DNA of 64,000 nucleotides, from NCBI GenBank assembly GCA_964569025.1, contig CAZMSQ010000011.1, positions 1 through 64,000 of the forward strand. The letters are read 5' to 3'. The stretch comes from CAZMSQ01 sp964569025. GTDB lineage: Bacteria > Bacteroidota > Bacteroidia > Chitinophagales > Saprospiraceae. Shown here piece after piece: positions 44,701 to 54,558 of the stretch. Both the position numbers and the translations under genes were made by a program. The notes under the pieces were generated by a model that searched no databases, was not told the DNA's origin, and saw only the letters and a list, made by a program, of their open reading frames with translations. Positions within the stretch are counted from its first letter, which is position 1. Each line of letters begins with the position of its first letter.

Positions 44701-44874
44701 ACTTTGTTCATAAATGTGTGCCTTGCAAATATTTGCCATTTGATGCGGAAATCGGCTCCCAGATTTACAATGGTACTCTCAGTTTCACAAATTTCAGAAA
44801 GGATATCTGGTTCGAAGCCCTCGTCTCAACTGGAGAAAGGGCTGGATTCATAATTTTTCACTCAGCATACCCAC

Positions 44875-46260
44875 TTGCCACAGGAATTCCACAGACTGCC
44901 AATCGCTCTCCCACCAGCTTTTTCCCGCCGGATGAGGGATGCTCTGGGATCTTCTTATGCAGATTTTCACTATCACATCACCGAGTCTGAGCCTGTGGTC
45001 AGTATCAGATTCAACCCCTCAAAATCATTTCAAAACCATGCTTTTGATGAGGTGATACCATGGCATCCTGACGGCAGATATCTTCCAGAACGACCTGTTT
45101 TTGCCCTTGACCCTATGTGGCATGCAGGCGCTTATTACGTGCAGGAAGCGTCCAGCATGCTTGTTGCGGAAGCATTCAGGCAGGTAATTCCCGGCCAACA
45201 CCCCCTAAAGGTTCTAGATTTGTGCGCGGCACCAGGGGGCAAGACAACGCTCCTTTTGGATTTGCTTCCATCTGGAAGTGCCCTGGTGAGCAATGAAGTC
45301 ATCAAACCTCGCTTCAGCATTTTGGAGGAAAACATCTGGCGCTGGGGCAATCCGGGTATCATCCTGACACGACAGGACCCTGCTGCATTTGAGCCATTTT
45401 CGGGGTATTTTGATGTGGTGCTGGTTGATGCCCCGTGCTCAGGAGAAGGCCTATTCCGCAAGGATCCATCCAGCATGGAGCATTGGTCGGAAGACCATGT
45501 GAATTTTTGTGCAGACCGGCAAAAACGGATTTTATCGGCTGCTACTTCTCTTCTCGCACCAGGGGGAGTGCTGCTCTACAGTACCTGTACATTCAGCAAA
45601 TCAGAAAATATCGATAACGCAGAATGGATTCGCAAACAGTCGTCTCTGGAATCATTAGAACTCTCAATTCCTTCGGATTGGGGCGTGCAGACCGTGCATC
45701 AAAATGGCACATTCGGATACCAATGCTACCCCCACCTTGTGCGAGGTGAAGGATTTTTCCTCGCATGCCTAAAAAACCAGAAAGATGCCGTGGCGTGGAA
45801 AGCCCCTCGCTCAAAGGGGGAGAGAATGAATTCATTGCCAAAAAACCTATCTGATGTATTCAGACCGTGGCTTCACGCACCTGATGACCTTTTCCTCCAT
45901 GAAGGATTCAGAGGCGACATTCGTGCCTTTCCTCGCGGAATGACAGACGTTGTACGTGATTTTCAGATCTCAGGTGCTTTGTTCCGAAGTGGTCTCCCAA
46001 TCGGGCAGTTGAAGGGAAGGGATGTCATCCCCTCAGCAGGACTGGCCCTGAGTCCAACGCTCCGGTCAGAAAAGATTCCAACTGTAGCGCTCTCTCGTGA
46101 GGACGCGCTCACGGTCTTGAGAAAAGAAGCTTCCAATCCGACCATTTTTCCAAAAGGCTGGTCTCTGGCTACTTTTGAAAATCAAGGACTCGCCTGGATG
46201 AAGGGACTTGGTAACAGAGTAAATAATGGATACCCGAAGGCATGGCGCCTGAGGAAATAA
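44875..46260 (+). CDS. RsmF/NOL1-type rRNA cytosine-C5 methyltransferase
   Basis: 461 residues. The start is a TTG at 44875, because the frame is already family-like before the first ATG (44932): LPIALPPAFSRRMRDALG corresponds to the conserved N terminus. The SAM-dependent domain has VLDLCAAPGGKTTLLLDLLP, the SNEVIKPRFSILEENI stretch, VDAPCSGEGLFRKDP (catalytic Cys motif) and YSTCTFSKSENIDNAEWI (second Cys). A C-terminal PUA-like/tail domain runs from about 300. It methylates a cytosine in 16S rRNA (RsmF-like) or tRNA; the exact site cannot be read from sequence. Confidence 0.92.
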   Translation: MPQEFHRLPIALPPAFSRRMRDALGSSYADFHYHITESEPVVSIRFNPSKSFQNHAFDEVIPWHPDGRYLPERPVFALDPMWHAGAYYVQEASSMLVAEAFRQVIPGQHPLKVLDLCAAPGGKTTLLLDLLPSGSALVSNEVIKPRFSILEENIWRWGNPGIILTRQDPAAFEPFSGYFDVVLVDAPCSGEGLFRKDPSSMEHWSEDHVNFCADRQKRILSAATSLLAPGGVLLYSTCTFSKSENIDNAEWIRKQSSLESLELSIPSDWGVQTVHQNGTFGYQCYPHLVRGEGFFLACLKNQKDAVAWKAPRSKGERMNSLPKNLSDVFRPWLHAPDDLFLHEGFRGDIRAFPRGMTDVVRDFQISGALFRSGLPIGQLKGRDVIPSAGLALSPTLRSEKIPTVALSREDALTVLRKEASNPTIFPKGWSLATFENQGLAWMKGLGNRVNNGYPKAWRLRK

Positions 46261-46437
46261 AGTAATCAAAAATGTGAGCTCAAATTCACAAATCACCCCA
46301 GAATCATCAATGCCTCCGTCTGGCAGTTTGGGAGGATGGAAGAATTGCCAAATTTACAGAGGTCTGTTTCCAAAATTCAGCAGAAACAGATACCTTTCCG
46401 AGCAACTCCAAACACCACCACCTAATCTGCACACGAA

Positions 46438-48027
46438 ATGACCAAGACTTTTACACTTTTGCTTGCGAGCATCCTAATGCCATTCTCAATCTTTGCTCAA
46501 GAATCAGGCAAAGGACTGGATCAGTACATAGACGAAGCCTTCAAACCAGTTGCCGAGGCAATCGGAAGTGTTATATTCTATTCTGTGACAGTTGCTGAGA
46601 ATGTCGAATTGCCTATTGTCGTGGTCTATCTGATTTTGGCTGCCATCATATTTACTGTCTATTTCAAATTCATCAACATCAGGGGCTTTCGTATTGCTGT
46701 GAATACCGTCCGCGGCAAATATGATAACATCGATCACCACGATCTCTTTGAAACTGATCAGTTGAACATCCATGACGGAGACAACCCAGACACCATAAAG
46801 GTGGAGGGCGACGAAGGAGAGGTCTCCCACTTCCAGGCTTTGACTGCTGCCTTGTCAGGAACAGTAGGGTTGGGAAATATCGCCGGAGTGGCAGTCGCCA
46901 TTTCTTTGGGCGGGCCAGGGGCTACATTTTGGATGATTGTAGCTGGGCTCATCGGTATGTCCTCAAAGTTTGTAGAATGTACCCTGGGTGTGAAATATAG
47001 GGATATCGGGGTCGATGGCACAGTCTATGGCGGACCGATGTACTATCTCAAGAAAGGGTTGAGTGAGAAAGGACTGGCTGGTCTAGGGAAGTTTTTTGCC
47101 ATCTTTTTTGCCATCATGTGTATTGGTGGATCTTTTGGCGGAGGCAATATGTTTCAGGCCAATCAGGCAGCTCAACAATTCAATAATCTGCTGGGCGCTG
47201 AGGGAGGATCGGCAGGCGTAGTGTTTGGGGTGGTGATGGCCGTTTTCGTGGGCATGGTCATCATAGGCGGCATCAAACGGATTGGGGCTGTGACAGAGCG
47301 TGTGGTTCCTTTTATGGTGGGTATCTATGTGGTTGCAGCTGTCATTATTCTGCTTGTCAATCTGACTCACATTCCATGGGCTTTCGGACAAATTTTTGCT
47401 GGGGCATTCTCTCCTGAGGGAATTACCGGAGGAATAGTCGGTGTCCTGATACAAGGATTCCGCCGCGCTGCCTTCTCCAATGAGGCCGGCATCGGTTCAG
47501 CTGCCATTGCCCACTCTGCAGTACGTACCAAATACGCTGCCAGTGAAGGGATTGTGGCACTATTAGAGCCGTTTATCGATACAGTCATCGTGTGTACAAT
47601 GACTGCTCTGGTAATCATCGTGACAAACAGCGATGGCGCAATTATGACGTATGGCATGGCCACTCCAGACGGTGTCACAGCAACCTCAACTGCCTTTGAG
47701 ACAGTTATTCCGTGGTTTCCTTATATTCTTACCATCGCCGTCATCCTCTTTGCCTTTTCAACCATGCTCTCTTGGTCATACTACGGGCTTCAATCCTGGC
47801 TTTTCCTTTTCGGCAGGAATCCAATTGCAGACTACTCTTACAAGATTATTTTCTGCCTGATGATTATCGTGGGGGCGGCCTCCAGCCTCGGCTCTGTCAT
47901 CGATTTCTCAGATGCCATGATCTTCGCAATGAGTATTCCGAATATCATCGGATTGCTCATTCTGATGCCCCGGGTGAAAGAAGAATTGAAACGGTATGTC
48001 GATAAAATAAAAGCGATTGAGCGCTGA
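46438..48027 (+). CDS. Sodium:alanine symporter (AGCS family)
   Basis: 529 residues with about eleven membrane helices and a short hydrophobic leader. Family signatures: HFQALTAALSGTVGLGNIAGVAVAISLGGPGATFWM (residues about 130-165), GGPMYYLKKGL, FSNEAGIGSAAIAHSAVRTKYAASEGIVALLEPFIDTVIVC and FSTMLSWSYYGLQSWLFLFG. It takes up alanine or glycine with Na+. The insertion after helix 2 (NIDHHDLFETDQLNIHDGDNPD) is a longer acidic loop than in enteric members. The stop is 30 bases from the converging yidC stop. Confidence 0.93.
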   Translation: MTKTFTLLLASILMPFSIFAQESGKGLDQYIDEAFKPVAEAIGSVIFYSVTVAENVELPIVVVYLILAAIIFTVYFKFINIRGFRIAVNTVRGKYDNIDHHDLFETDQLNIHDGDNPDTIKVEGDEGEVSHFQALTAALSGTVGLGNIAGVAVAISLGGPGATFWMIVAGLIGMSSKFVECTLGVKYRDIGVDGTVYGGPMYYLKKGLSEKGLAGLGKFFAIFFAIMCIGGSFGGGNMFQANQAAQQFNNLLGAEGGSAGVVFGVVMAVFVGMVIIGGIKRIGAVTERVVPFMVGIYVVAAVIILLVNLTHIPWAFGQIFAGAFSPEGITGGIVGVLIQGFRRAAFSNEAGIGSAAIAHSAVRTKYAASEGIVALLEPFIDTVIVCTMTALVIIVTNSDGAIMTYGMATPDGVTATSTAFETVIPWFPYILTIAVILFAFSTMLSWSYYGLQSWLFLFGRNPIADYSYKIIFCLMIIVGAASSLGSVIDFSDAMIFAMSIPNIIGLLILMPRVKEELKRYVDKIKAIER

Positions 48028-48057
48028 TAATTCCCAGGGATTGAAGGAAGAATTCCC

Positions 48058-49434
48058 TTATTTCTTCTTCTTTTTCTCCTCCTGAATCTTTTGTTGCTCT
48101 TTCAAGGCTTTCTCCAGACGAGCTTGAAACCCTCCTTTCTTCTTAGGCTTTGCCTTATTTGCTTCGAGTTTGGCCTGTATTTTTTTCTGGTCTATGATGT
48201 AGTTTTTGGTGACCAGCGTCTGCCCGATGTTTATCACGTTGCTGAAGCAGAGGTAGGCTGTCAGACCAGAGGCAAAATTATTGAAGAAAAATAAGAAGAA
48301 GACCGGCATGAGAAATTGCATGTACTTCGCCATAGGATTGCTGGAGAAATCCATGTACTGAGAATTATAATATGTGTAGATGAGCGTGGTAATCACCCAG
48401 ATAAGGGTAAACAGGCTCACATGGGCCCCATAAAAGGGAATGTCAAATGGCAGTTGAAGAAACTCGTCGTAACTCGACAGGTCAGTCGCCCAAAGGAAGC
48501 CGGCTTGTCGGAATTCGATGGAAGCTGGAAAAAACCGGTAGAGGGCAAACCATATCGGCATTTGCAAAACCACCGGAAAACACCCGCCAAGGGGATTCAC
48601 GCCAAACTCCCGGTACATTTTCATCGTTTCCATCTGTTGCTTTTGCTGATCCTCCTTGAACTTATCCTTCAGCTTTGCGAGCTGAGGCTTTAGGGCAGCC
48701 ATTTTAGACTGGGAGTAGAGCATTTTATAGGTCAAGGGAAAGACAAAAATCTTGACAATCAGTGTCAAAGCAAGGATGACGAGTCCCTGATTGGTAATAA
48801 ACCCGGACAGGAAGCTGAAAATAGGCCTGATGACCCAGCGGTTGATGGTTCCGAAAAAACTCCAGCCGAAAGGTATGATATCTTCCAGGCGCTGCCCATA
48901 GGCTGCCAGAGGTTTGAATTCGTTGGGCCCGATATACATTTTCATCGCAAAGCTCCCCTGAGTCAAGGGAATCCTTACGTCGCTGACCAGTTTTTTGAGA
49001 TCCCCGCTGTTTTCAGGCACACCGATGGTCTGCAATATGCCCTGACCAAAAGAAGTTTCGGCAATGAGGGAGGTATTGAAAAACTGGTTGGCATTTGATA
49101 TCCACTTCAGGGGTTTATTGATATTCTCGGTGTCATCACTTTGGCATGCGCAGTAATCGACGCCCTCATCAGCTGCCTTGAAGTAAACAGTTGAATACAT
49201 TCGCTCATATGACTCATTTTTCTCGAGGGGACTGAGAAAGTTGACCCAGTGTAAATTNNNNNNNNNNNNNNNNNNNNNNNNNNNNNNNNNNNNNNNNNNN
49301 NNNNNNNNNNNNNNNNNNNNNNNNNNNNNNNNNNNNNNNNNNNNNNNNNNNNNNNNNGTTGGCTGGTTAAACTGGGACCACAGCACAAAAAGCCCAACCA
49401 TTAATATCAGTCCGATGATCGTATTTCTATCCAT
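48058..49434 (-). CDS. yidC: Membrane protein insertase YidC, interrupted by an assembly gap
   Basis: The start is the ATG at 49434 (MDRNTIIGLILMVGLFVLWSQFNQP, the N-terminal helix). 100 N follow at 49258-49357. The 3' part is about 400 residues: periplasmic-domain end (WISNANQFFNTSLIA, GWSFFGTINRWVIRPIFSFL), then the conserved five-helix core (PLTYKMLYSQSKMAALKPQLAKLKDKFKEDQQKQQMETMKMYREFGVNPLGGC region, SIEFRQAGFLWATDLS, MDFSSNPMAKYMQFLMPVFFLFFFN) and a basic tail. YidC inserts and folds inner membrane proteins, with or without SecYEG. About 425 residues are visible against a family size near 600, so about 180 residues are missing from the gap and the 100 N are a placeholder. Confidence 0.93.
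   Translation of the reverse strand: MDRNTIIGLILMVGLFVLWSQFNQPXXXXXXXXXXXXXXXXXXXXXXXXXXXXXXXXXXNLHWVNFLSPLEKNESYERMYSTVYFKAADEGVDYCACQSDDTENINKPLKWISNANQFFNTSLIAETSFGQGILQTIGVPENSGDLKKLVSDVRIPLTQGSFAMKMYIGPNEFKPLAAYGQRLEDIIPFGWSFFGTINRWVIRPIFSFLSGFITNQGLVILALTLIVKIFVFPLTYKMLYSQSKMAALKPQLAKLKDKFKEDQQKQQMETMKMYREFGVNPLGGCFPVVLQMPIWFALYRFFPASIEFRQAGFLWATDLSSYDEFLQLPFDIPFYGAHVSLFTLIWVITTLIYTYYNSQYMDFSSNPMAKYMQFLMPVFFLFFFNNFASGLTAYLCFSNVINIGQTLVTKNYIIDQKKIQAKLEANKAKPKKKGGFQARLEKALKEQQKIQEEKKKKK
49258..49357. other. Assembly gap (100 N) inside yidC
   Basis: Exactly 100 N. The flanks show no shared repeat. The missing protein between the N-terminal helix and NLHWVNFLSPLE is about 180 residues by comparison with the family, so the real gap is likely near 550 bases. 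Confidence 0.85.
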
Positions 49435-49463
49435 TCCCTGTGTAAGATTCTTTTGGTAAGGCT

Positions 49464-49471
49464 CAAATGTA
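49464..49471 (-). promoter_or_regulatory. Predicted -7 element of yidC
   Basis: TACATTTG on the minus strand (TAnnTTTG), 30 bases upstream of the ATG at 49434. Confidence 0.5.
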
Positions 49472-49709
49472 CAACTTCTCCCCTTTTTCTTCCCACCCGA
49501 CCACTGGATTGTAGGAACGATCACAATCCAGCGCCTGAAAGCGTGCACGTAGCTTCAGTCCTTGCTCATTGGCATACTCTTTCCAAATTGGCTTCCGGAC
49601 GTCAAATCGAAAGGATTACTCTCAAAAATTGTTTGCATTCTTCAACAACCTCTCTCCATTTCTGTTAGGGCCGAAATTCTATCCTGAACTTTTCACAAAA
49701 CTATCAACC

Positions 49710-52700
49710 ATGAGAAAAGGCTTACTTTTCGCAATTCTGGGCCTGTTTATGGCTCATCTTGTCATTGCGCAGTCTGCGCGTGTGCAAGTCATTCATAACT
49801 CTCCGACACCGGGCACTGAAACCGGGCCGGCAGTTGACATTTACCTGAACGGCATTCTGTTGCCGCCTCTCACGGGTGTTGAATTCCGCCAGGCCACCGC
49901 TTTTCTCGACGCCCCGATCGGAATTTCAATCGATGTGGGCATCGCCCCTGCTGGCAGCAACAGTGTTGATGACACCCTGGCAAGCTTTGCGCTGCCACCC
50001 CTTGCTGACGGTGAGGCCTACACGGTAGTAGCTGCGGGAGTCCTCGGAGACCCCAACACACCCTTCAATTTGTTCGTCAATGGTGGAGCCCGTGAGACCG
50101 CCTCTGACCCAACGAAGGTCGACTTTACCGTCTTCCACGGCTCCCCTGACGCCCCAGCAGTGGATGTCGATGCGCGCTTTGTTGGTACGCTGTTGGAAGA
50201 TCTGGCATTTGGCTCTTTCGCTCCCGGGTATCTCAGTGTAGATCCGGCGCTCTATTACATCGATGTACGCGCGGCAGGGTCACCTGATATTGTACAGACC
50301 TATGCAGCAGATCTCAGTGGTCTGCAAGGTGGTGCAGCTACTGTCTTCGCATCCGGTCTGCTTGGAGATACCCCCGGGTTCGGGCTCTATGCCGCTCTTC
50401 CTGATGGCACTGTCATCGCGCTGCCTGCCTCTCCAGTAGCCCGCCTCCAGGTCATTCACAACTCACCGGAACCAACTGTCGATGTGTACGCAAACGGAGA
50501 TCTGCTCATTGATAATTTTGCGTTCCGCACTGCTACTGAATTCATCACCGTGCCTGCCGAGGTTGACATCATCCTTGACATCGCACCCGAGACCAGCACA
50601 TCAGCAGATGATGCCATCGCTTCATTTACAGTGAATTTGGAAAATGCGAAGACTTACACAGTCTTCGCTCATGGCGTGGTAGGTGATCCTGTCAGGCCAT
50701 TCACTCTCGCTATCAATGACAATGCCCGCGAGCAGGCCAATGCCCCGGACCAGGTTGACATCAATGCATTCCATGGGTCTCCTGATGCCCCGGCAGTAGA
50801 CGTCGATGCAAAAGGTGCCGGTAATATTATCGCGAACCTCGAATACGGTACATTCTCGGCTGATTACATCAATTTACCAGCTGATTTCTATTACCTCGAT
50901 CTACGCCCAGCGGGCAATCCGCTGGTTGTGGCCACCATCGCGGCAGACCTGACTGGACTTGCCGGTCAGTCCGCCACTGTATTTGCCTCCGGGTTTCTCT
51001 TGTCCACGCCGGGATTCGGTGTCTTCGCTGCCCTGGCAGATGGTACTGTGGTAGAGCTGCCTGCAGTCCAGCTGGCCCGCGTTCAAGTCATTCACAACTC
51101 CCCAGAACCGGTTGTCGATGTCTATGCCAATGGAGATTTGCTCATCGACGACTTCGAATTCCGCACAGCCACCCCATTTCTTGACATCCCCGCTGAGGTC
51201 GATATCGAACTGGCTGTCGCGCCAGGCAACAGCACCTCGGCCAATGATGCCATTGCCACCTTCCCAATCAATCTGACTGCCGGTGAGACGTATACTGTCA
51301 TGGCGGCGGGTGTCCTCGGAAATCCCGATGCACCTTTTAACCTGTTTATCAACGAAGGGGCCGTCGAGGCAAGCTCTGATCCGGACTTTGTAGATTTCAA
51401 TGTGTTTCATGGCTCACCGGATGCACCGGGAGTTGATGTGGATGCACGTCTGATTGGCACCCTCATCGAGGGGCTAGAGTTTGGCAATTTCACCAACGGA
51501 TATTTGTCAGTGCCTGCAGATTTGTATTTCCTTGATGTCCGCCCTGCCGGATTGCCCCTGATCGTCCAAACGTTTGCTGCTGACCTGACCCAGCTTGGCG
51601 GTGGCGCAGCCACTGTGTTTGCTTCTGGCCTCTTGACCGGAGATCCGTCTTTCGGCGTTTTTGCAGCCCTCCCTGACGGTACGGTTGTAGAATTCCCGGC
51701 TGCTCCTGTAGCCCGCACGCAGTTTATCCACAACTCGCCCGAGCCCACCGTTGATGTCTACATCAATGGCGATCTGGCAGTCGACAATTTCGGCTTCCGC
51801 ACAGCCACGCCATTCCTCTATCTGCCTGCCGGCGTTGACTTGGATGTGGCTGTAGCCCCTGAGAACAGTACTTCCGCCAACGACGCCATCGCGAATTTCT
51901 CAGTCAATTTTGACAACGGAAAAACATACACCGTAATGGCAGGCGGCATCGTCGGAGACCCCGACAATCCATTTACACTTTACGTCAATGACGCAGCCAG
52001 AGAGTTTGCCTCGAATCCCGATTTGTTTGAGTTTAATGTGGCGCACGGATCTCCTGACGCACCTGCTGTTGATGTGGTAGAACGCTTTGCTGGAAGTTTG
52101 TTTGAGAATGTCGCTTTTGGAGATTTCACTGACTATATCGGTGTGACACCAGACTTGTATTTCATCGACATCAAGCCTGCTGGCTCTTCTGATATTGTCC
52201 AAACCTATCTGGCGCCTCTTGGAGGTCTGGACGGTTTTGCGGGTACAGTCTTCGCTTCAGGCCTTCTTGGCGGAGATCCTGGATTTGGACTCTTCGTGGC
52301 CTTCCCTGATGGCCAGGTTGGTGAGTTGCCAGCTCAGGCAATTGCAATTGCACAAGTCGTACACAACTCACCTGAGCCGACTGTCGATGTATATATCAAC
52401 GACGATCTGCCAGGTGTGCTCGATAATTTCGAATTCAGGACTGCCACTCCTTTCCTGATTCTTCCAGCAGAAACGCCACTGACAGTTTCTGTTGCGCCCG
52501 AAAACAGTACCTCTCCAGCTTCCGCTATTTTCTCAACAGCTGTGACGCTTGATAATGGCGGCCAATACATGATTATGGCTTCCGGTGTGGTTGGAGATCC
52601 AACAACACCATTCGATCTGTTTGTCAACCCAACTGCAAGAATAGAGGGAACTTCCGCTACAGATGTTGATTTTAATATCTTCCATGGATCTCCGGATGCA

Positions 52701-53903
52701 CCTGCAGTTGACGTCGTTGCGAATGGCTCGAGCACTCTTGCTGAAGACCTCGCTTTTGGTCAGTACAGCGACTACGTCAGCGTACCGGGTCAAACCTATT
52801 TCATAGATATCCTTCCGGCCGGCAGCTCTGATATTGTAGAAACGTATGTGGCAGACCTAACCGGACTCGAGGGATTTGCATTCAATGTGATGGCTTCCGG
52901 CAACCTCGGCGGCTCACCCGATTTCGGGCTTTATGTTGTATTCCCATCCGGTGCCGTCATCCCGCTGCCAACTGCCAGCCTTGCAACGGCGCAAATCATC
53001 CACAATTCACCAGAACCAACCGTTGATATTTATGTCAACGACATTCTGGCCGCAGATGACCTTGCATTCCGGGAGGCGACCGGCTACGGAGAACTTCCAG
53101 CCGGAGAGCCTATTGAAATCGCCATTGCTCCCGAAAACAGCACCTCGTCAGCTGATGCCATTGCTACGTTTAATGTAGAATTGGAAGACGGCAACACCTA
53201 CACCATCATCGCCGGTGGCGTGGTAGGGAGTCCGACCACTCCTTTTAATCTCTACGTCTTCGACGGAGCCCGTGAAAGTGCAGCCGCAACAGACCAGGTT
53301 GACCTGAATTTCTTCCACGGCTCTCCTGATGCACCGGGCGTAGATGTCCTCGTACAAGGTGGGGGAACGTTGGTCGATGACCTGACGTTTGGAAATTATA
53401 CAGGCTACTCAAGCGTACCTGCAGACCAGTACAACCTCGACCTGACGCCTGCGGCAGACAACAGCACCATTTTGGCTACCGTTTCAGCACCGCTGACTGA
53501 CTTCCAAGGCCAGTCGCTCACTGTGTTTGCTTCCGGATTTTTCCTGCTCGGCGAGCCAACCATCGAATTTTGGGTCGCCCAAGCAGATGGCACCACATTC
53601 CCACTGGAATTTGTTGTCGCCAATAGCGATATCGATGTCCGAGTCAGCTCAATGAGCCTGTATCCAAATCCAGCCGTCTCAACAACGACGCTCGATTTGA
53701 CCCTCTCTGATGAAATCAGTGCCTCGCGCCTCTTCATCACAAATTCCACTGGTCAAATCATTTCGACCCGCGAATTGAACGGCCTCCAATCAGGTACCAC
53801 GAATATCCCACTGGATGTATCCGGCGCTCCTGCCGGTCAGTATTTCGTGACCCTTCTGACTGACAGAGGTTTGGTAACCAAGCAACTGACAATAGTTCGA
53901 TAA
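49710..53903 (+). CDS. T9SS-secreted surface protein of twelve tandem DUF4397 modules
   Basis: 1397 residues from the ATG at 49710; upstream frame has no signal. A signal peptide (MRKGLLFAILGLFMAHLVIA) leads directly into the array. Six two-part units of about 212 residues follow. The A module starts with QVIHNSPEPTVDVYxNG and holds FRTATPFL and a VAPENSTSxxDAIA stretch; the B module starts with FHGSPDAPAVDV and ends with SxxATVFASGLL..PGFG.FAALPDGTVVELPA. The last 85 residues are a type A sorting domain (MSLYPNPAVSTTTLDL...APAGQYFVTLLTDRGLVTKQL). DUF4397 is a beta-sandwich of unknown role in secreted proteins. Codons and repeats are strongly conserved, as expected of a recently expanded array. 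Confidence 0.92.
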   Translation: MRKGLLFAILGLFMAHLVIAQSARVQVIHNSPTPGTETGPAVDIYLNGILLPPLTGVEFRQATAFLDAPIGISIDVGIAPAGSNSVDDTLASFALPPLADGEAYTVVAAGVLGDPNTPFNLFVNGGARETASDPTKVDFTVFHGSPDAPAVDVDARFVGTLLEDLAFGSFAPGYLSVDPALYYIDVRAAGSPDIVQTYAADLSGLQGGAATVFASGLLGDTPGFGLYAALPDGTVIALPASPVARLQVIHNSPEPTVDVYANGDLLIDNFAFRTATEFITVPAEVDIILDIAPETSTSADDAIASFTVNLENAKTYTVFAHGVVGDPVRPFTLAINDNAREQANAPDQVDINAFHGSPDAPAVDVDAKGAGNIIANLEYGTFSADYINLPADFYYLDLRPAGNPLVVATIAADLTGLAGQSATVFASGFLLSTPGFGVFAALADGTVVELPAVQLARVQVIHNSPEPVVDVYANGDLLIDDFEFRTATPFLDIPAEVDIELAVAPGNSTSANDAIATFPINLTAGETYTVMAAGVLGNPDAPFNLFINEGAVEASSDPDFVDFNVFHGSPDAPGVDVDARLIGTLIEGLEFGNFTNGYLSVPADLYFLDVRPAGLPLIVQTFAADLTQLGGGAATVFASGLLTGDPSFGVFAALPDGTVVEFPAAPVARTQFIHNSPEPTVDVYINGDLAVDNFGFRTATPFLYLPAGVDLDVAVAPENSTSANDAIANFSVNFDNGKTYTVMAGGIVGDPDNPFTLYVNDAAREFASNPDLFEFNVAHGSPDAPAVDVVERFAGSLFENVAFGDFTDYIGVTPDLYFIDIKPAGSSDIVQTYLAPLGGLDGFAGTVFASGLLGGDPGFGLFVAFPDGQVGELPAQAIAIAQVVHNSPEPTVDVYINDDLPGVLDNFEFRTATPFLILPAETPLTVSVAPENSTSPASAIFSTAVTLDNGGQYMIMASGVVGDPTTPFDLFVNPTARIEGTSATDVDFNIFHGSPDAPAVDVVANGSSTLAEDLAFGQYSDYVSVPGQTYFIDILPAGSSDIVETYVADLTGLEGFAFNVMASGNLGGSPDFGLYVVFPSGAVIPLPTASLATAQIIHNSPEPTVDIYVNDILAADDLAFREATGYGELPAGEPIEIAIAPENSTSSADAIATFNVELEDGNTYTIIAGGVVGSPTTPFNLYVFDGARESAAATDQVDLNFFHGSPDAPGVDVLVQGGGTLVDDLTFGNYTGYSSVPADQYNLDLTPAADNSTILATVSAPLTDFQGQSLTVFASGFFLLGEPTIEFWVAQADGTTFPLEFVVANSDIDVRVSSMSLYPNPAVSTTTLDLTLSDEISASRLFITNSTGQIISTRELNGLQSGTTNIPLDVSGAPAGQYFVTLLTDRGLVTKQLTIVR
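49773..53590 (+). repeat. Six A-B DUF4397 repeat pairs within the surface protein gene
   Basis: A modules begin near 49773, 50441, 51079, 51712, 52348 and 52984; B modules near 50119, 50759, 51393, 52029, 52669 and 53302. The first A module has an insert (GTETGPA), so its unit is about 30 bases longer. The spacing of about 636 bases is regular. Confidence 0.85.
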
Positions 53904-53922
53904 ATTATTCTAACCGATGTTC

Positions 53923-53960
53923 AAAATCCCCCATTCGATTCTCGGATGGGGGATTTTTTG
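53923..53960 (+). terminator. Rho-independent terminator of the DUF4397 gene
   Basis: 12-base stem (AAAATCCCCCAT at 53923-53934 with 53946-53957), an inner CGA/TCG pairing and T run, 20 bases after the stop at 53903. Confidence 0.88.
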
Positions 53961-54056
53961 TCCTGCACCTGAAAATTTCCTCTTCACCCAACCAGTCCAA
54001 ATCCCATCAAGCCTGCCGAATATTTCAAACCTCATCCAAATTTCCCAGAATCAACG

Positions 54057-54464
54057 ATGCAATCAATTCTCCTTGAAGCGTATACACAGACAATTTACCA
54101 AATTGACACCCCATTCTTCCAACTGCGGATTGGCCAATCCTATCCTGATTGGGATCGCTGGCTCCAATCCAACGGCTATACAGAATGGAGTATCATCACT
54201 GCATGGAATCCCCACTCCAACCTTGCCTCCGCATCCGAAAACCACACACAACAATCTGAACTCCGTCACCATCTCGAGTCCCACCAAATCCCATTCCTTT
54301 CCGGCCTCAACATTGACCCCAAGGGCTTGTGGCCAGATGAGCCCACCTTCATCATCCTCAACCAGCCCCAACCCTGGTCCGAGCAACGCGCCCGCGCCTT
54401 CGGCCAGCTCGCCTTCGTCCACGGCCGCCTCCACCACCCCGCCACCCTGGTCGGACCGCTATAG
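54057..54464 (+). CDS. DUF3293-family protein
   Basis: 135 residues. The outline of DUF3293 is visible: SIITAWNPHSNLASASENHTQQSELRHHLESH, LSGLNIDPKGLWPDEPTFIIL and ARAFGQLAFVHGRL. The last codons (ACC CTG GTC GGA CCG CTA TAG) lie inside a palindromic repeat, copy 2, so the repeat supplies the stop codon. Role unknown. Confidence 0.82.
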   Translation: MQSILLEAYTQTIYQIDTPFFQLRIGQSYPDWDRWLQSNGYTEWSIITAWNPHSNLASASENHTQQSELRHHLESHQIPFLSGLNIDPKGLWPDEPTFIILNQPQPWSEQRARAFGQLAFVHGRLHHPATLVGPL

Positions 54465-54478
54465 CCGTCCGACCGGGT
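54447..54478. repeat. Palindromic element, copy 2
   Basis: An imperfect inverted repeat (CCTGGTCGGACCGCTATAG against CTATAGCCGTCCGACCGGGT), nearly identical in its core to the element at 25094-25144 and also centred on CTATAG. It overlaps the 3' end of the DUF3293 gene and lies 81 bases before the ubiD start. Confidence 0.72.
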
Positions 54479-54558
54479 CAGGAAAAAAAGCGAACCCGGA
54501 GCAGAAATCATTGTTTACAGCCAGGATTTGATGATAGAATAACAGAAATAAGGAAGCA

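Noticed and set aside
44718..44990. Possible small gene before the RsmF-like gene
   Set aside because: It overlaps the start of the methyltransferase in another frame and has no signal, domain or homology pattern.
46273..46290. Inverted repeat TGTGA...TCACA downstream of the RsmF-like gene
   Set aside because: Only 5-base arms, Crp-like by chance; in a region with no clear downstream promoter.
49107..49397. Open frames spanning the N run
   Set aside because: They exist only because the N bases contain no stop; the same holds for the frames across the ubiD gap.
49773..53590. Regular DNA repeats that could suggest a CRISPR array
   Set aside because: The unit is about 636 bases, coding and in frame; no short direct repeats with unique spacers.
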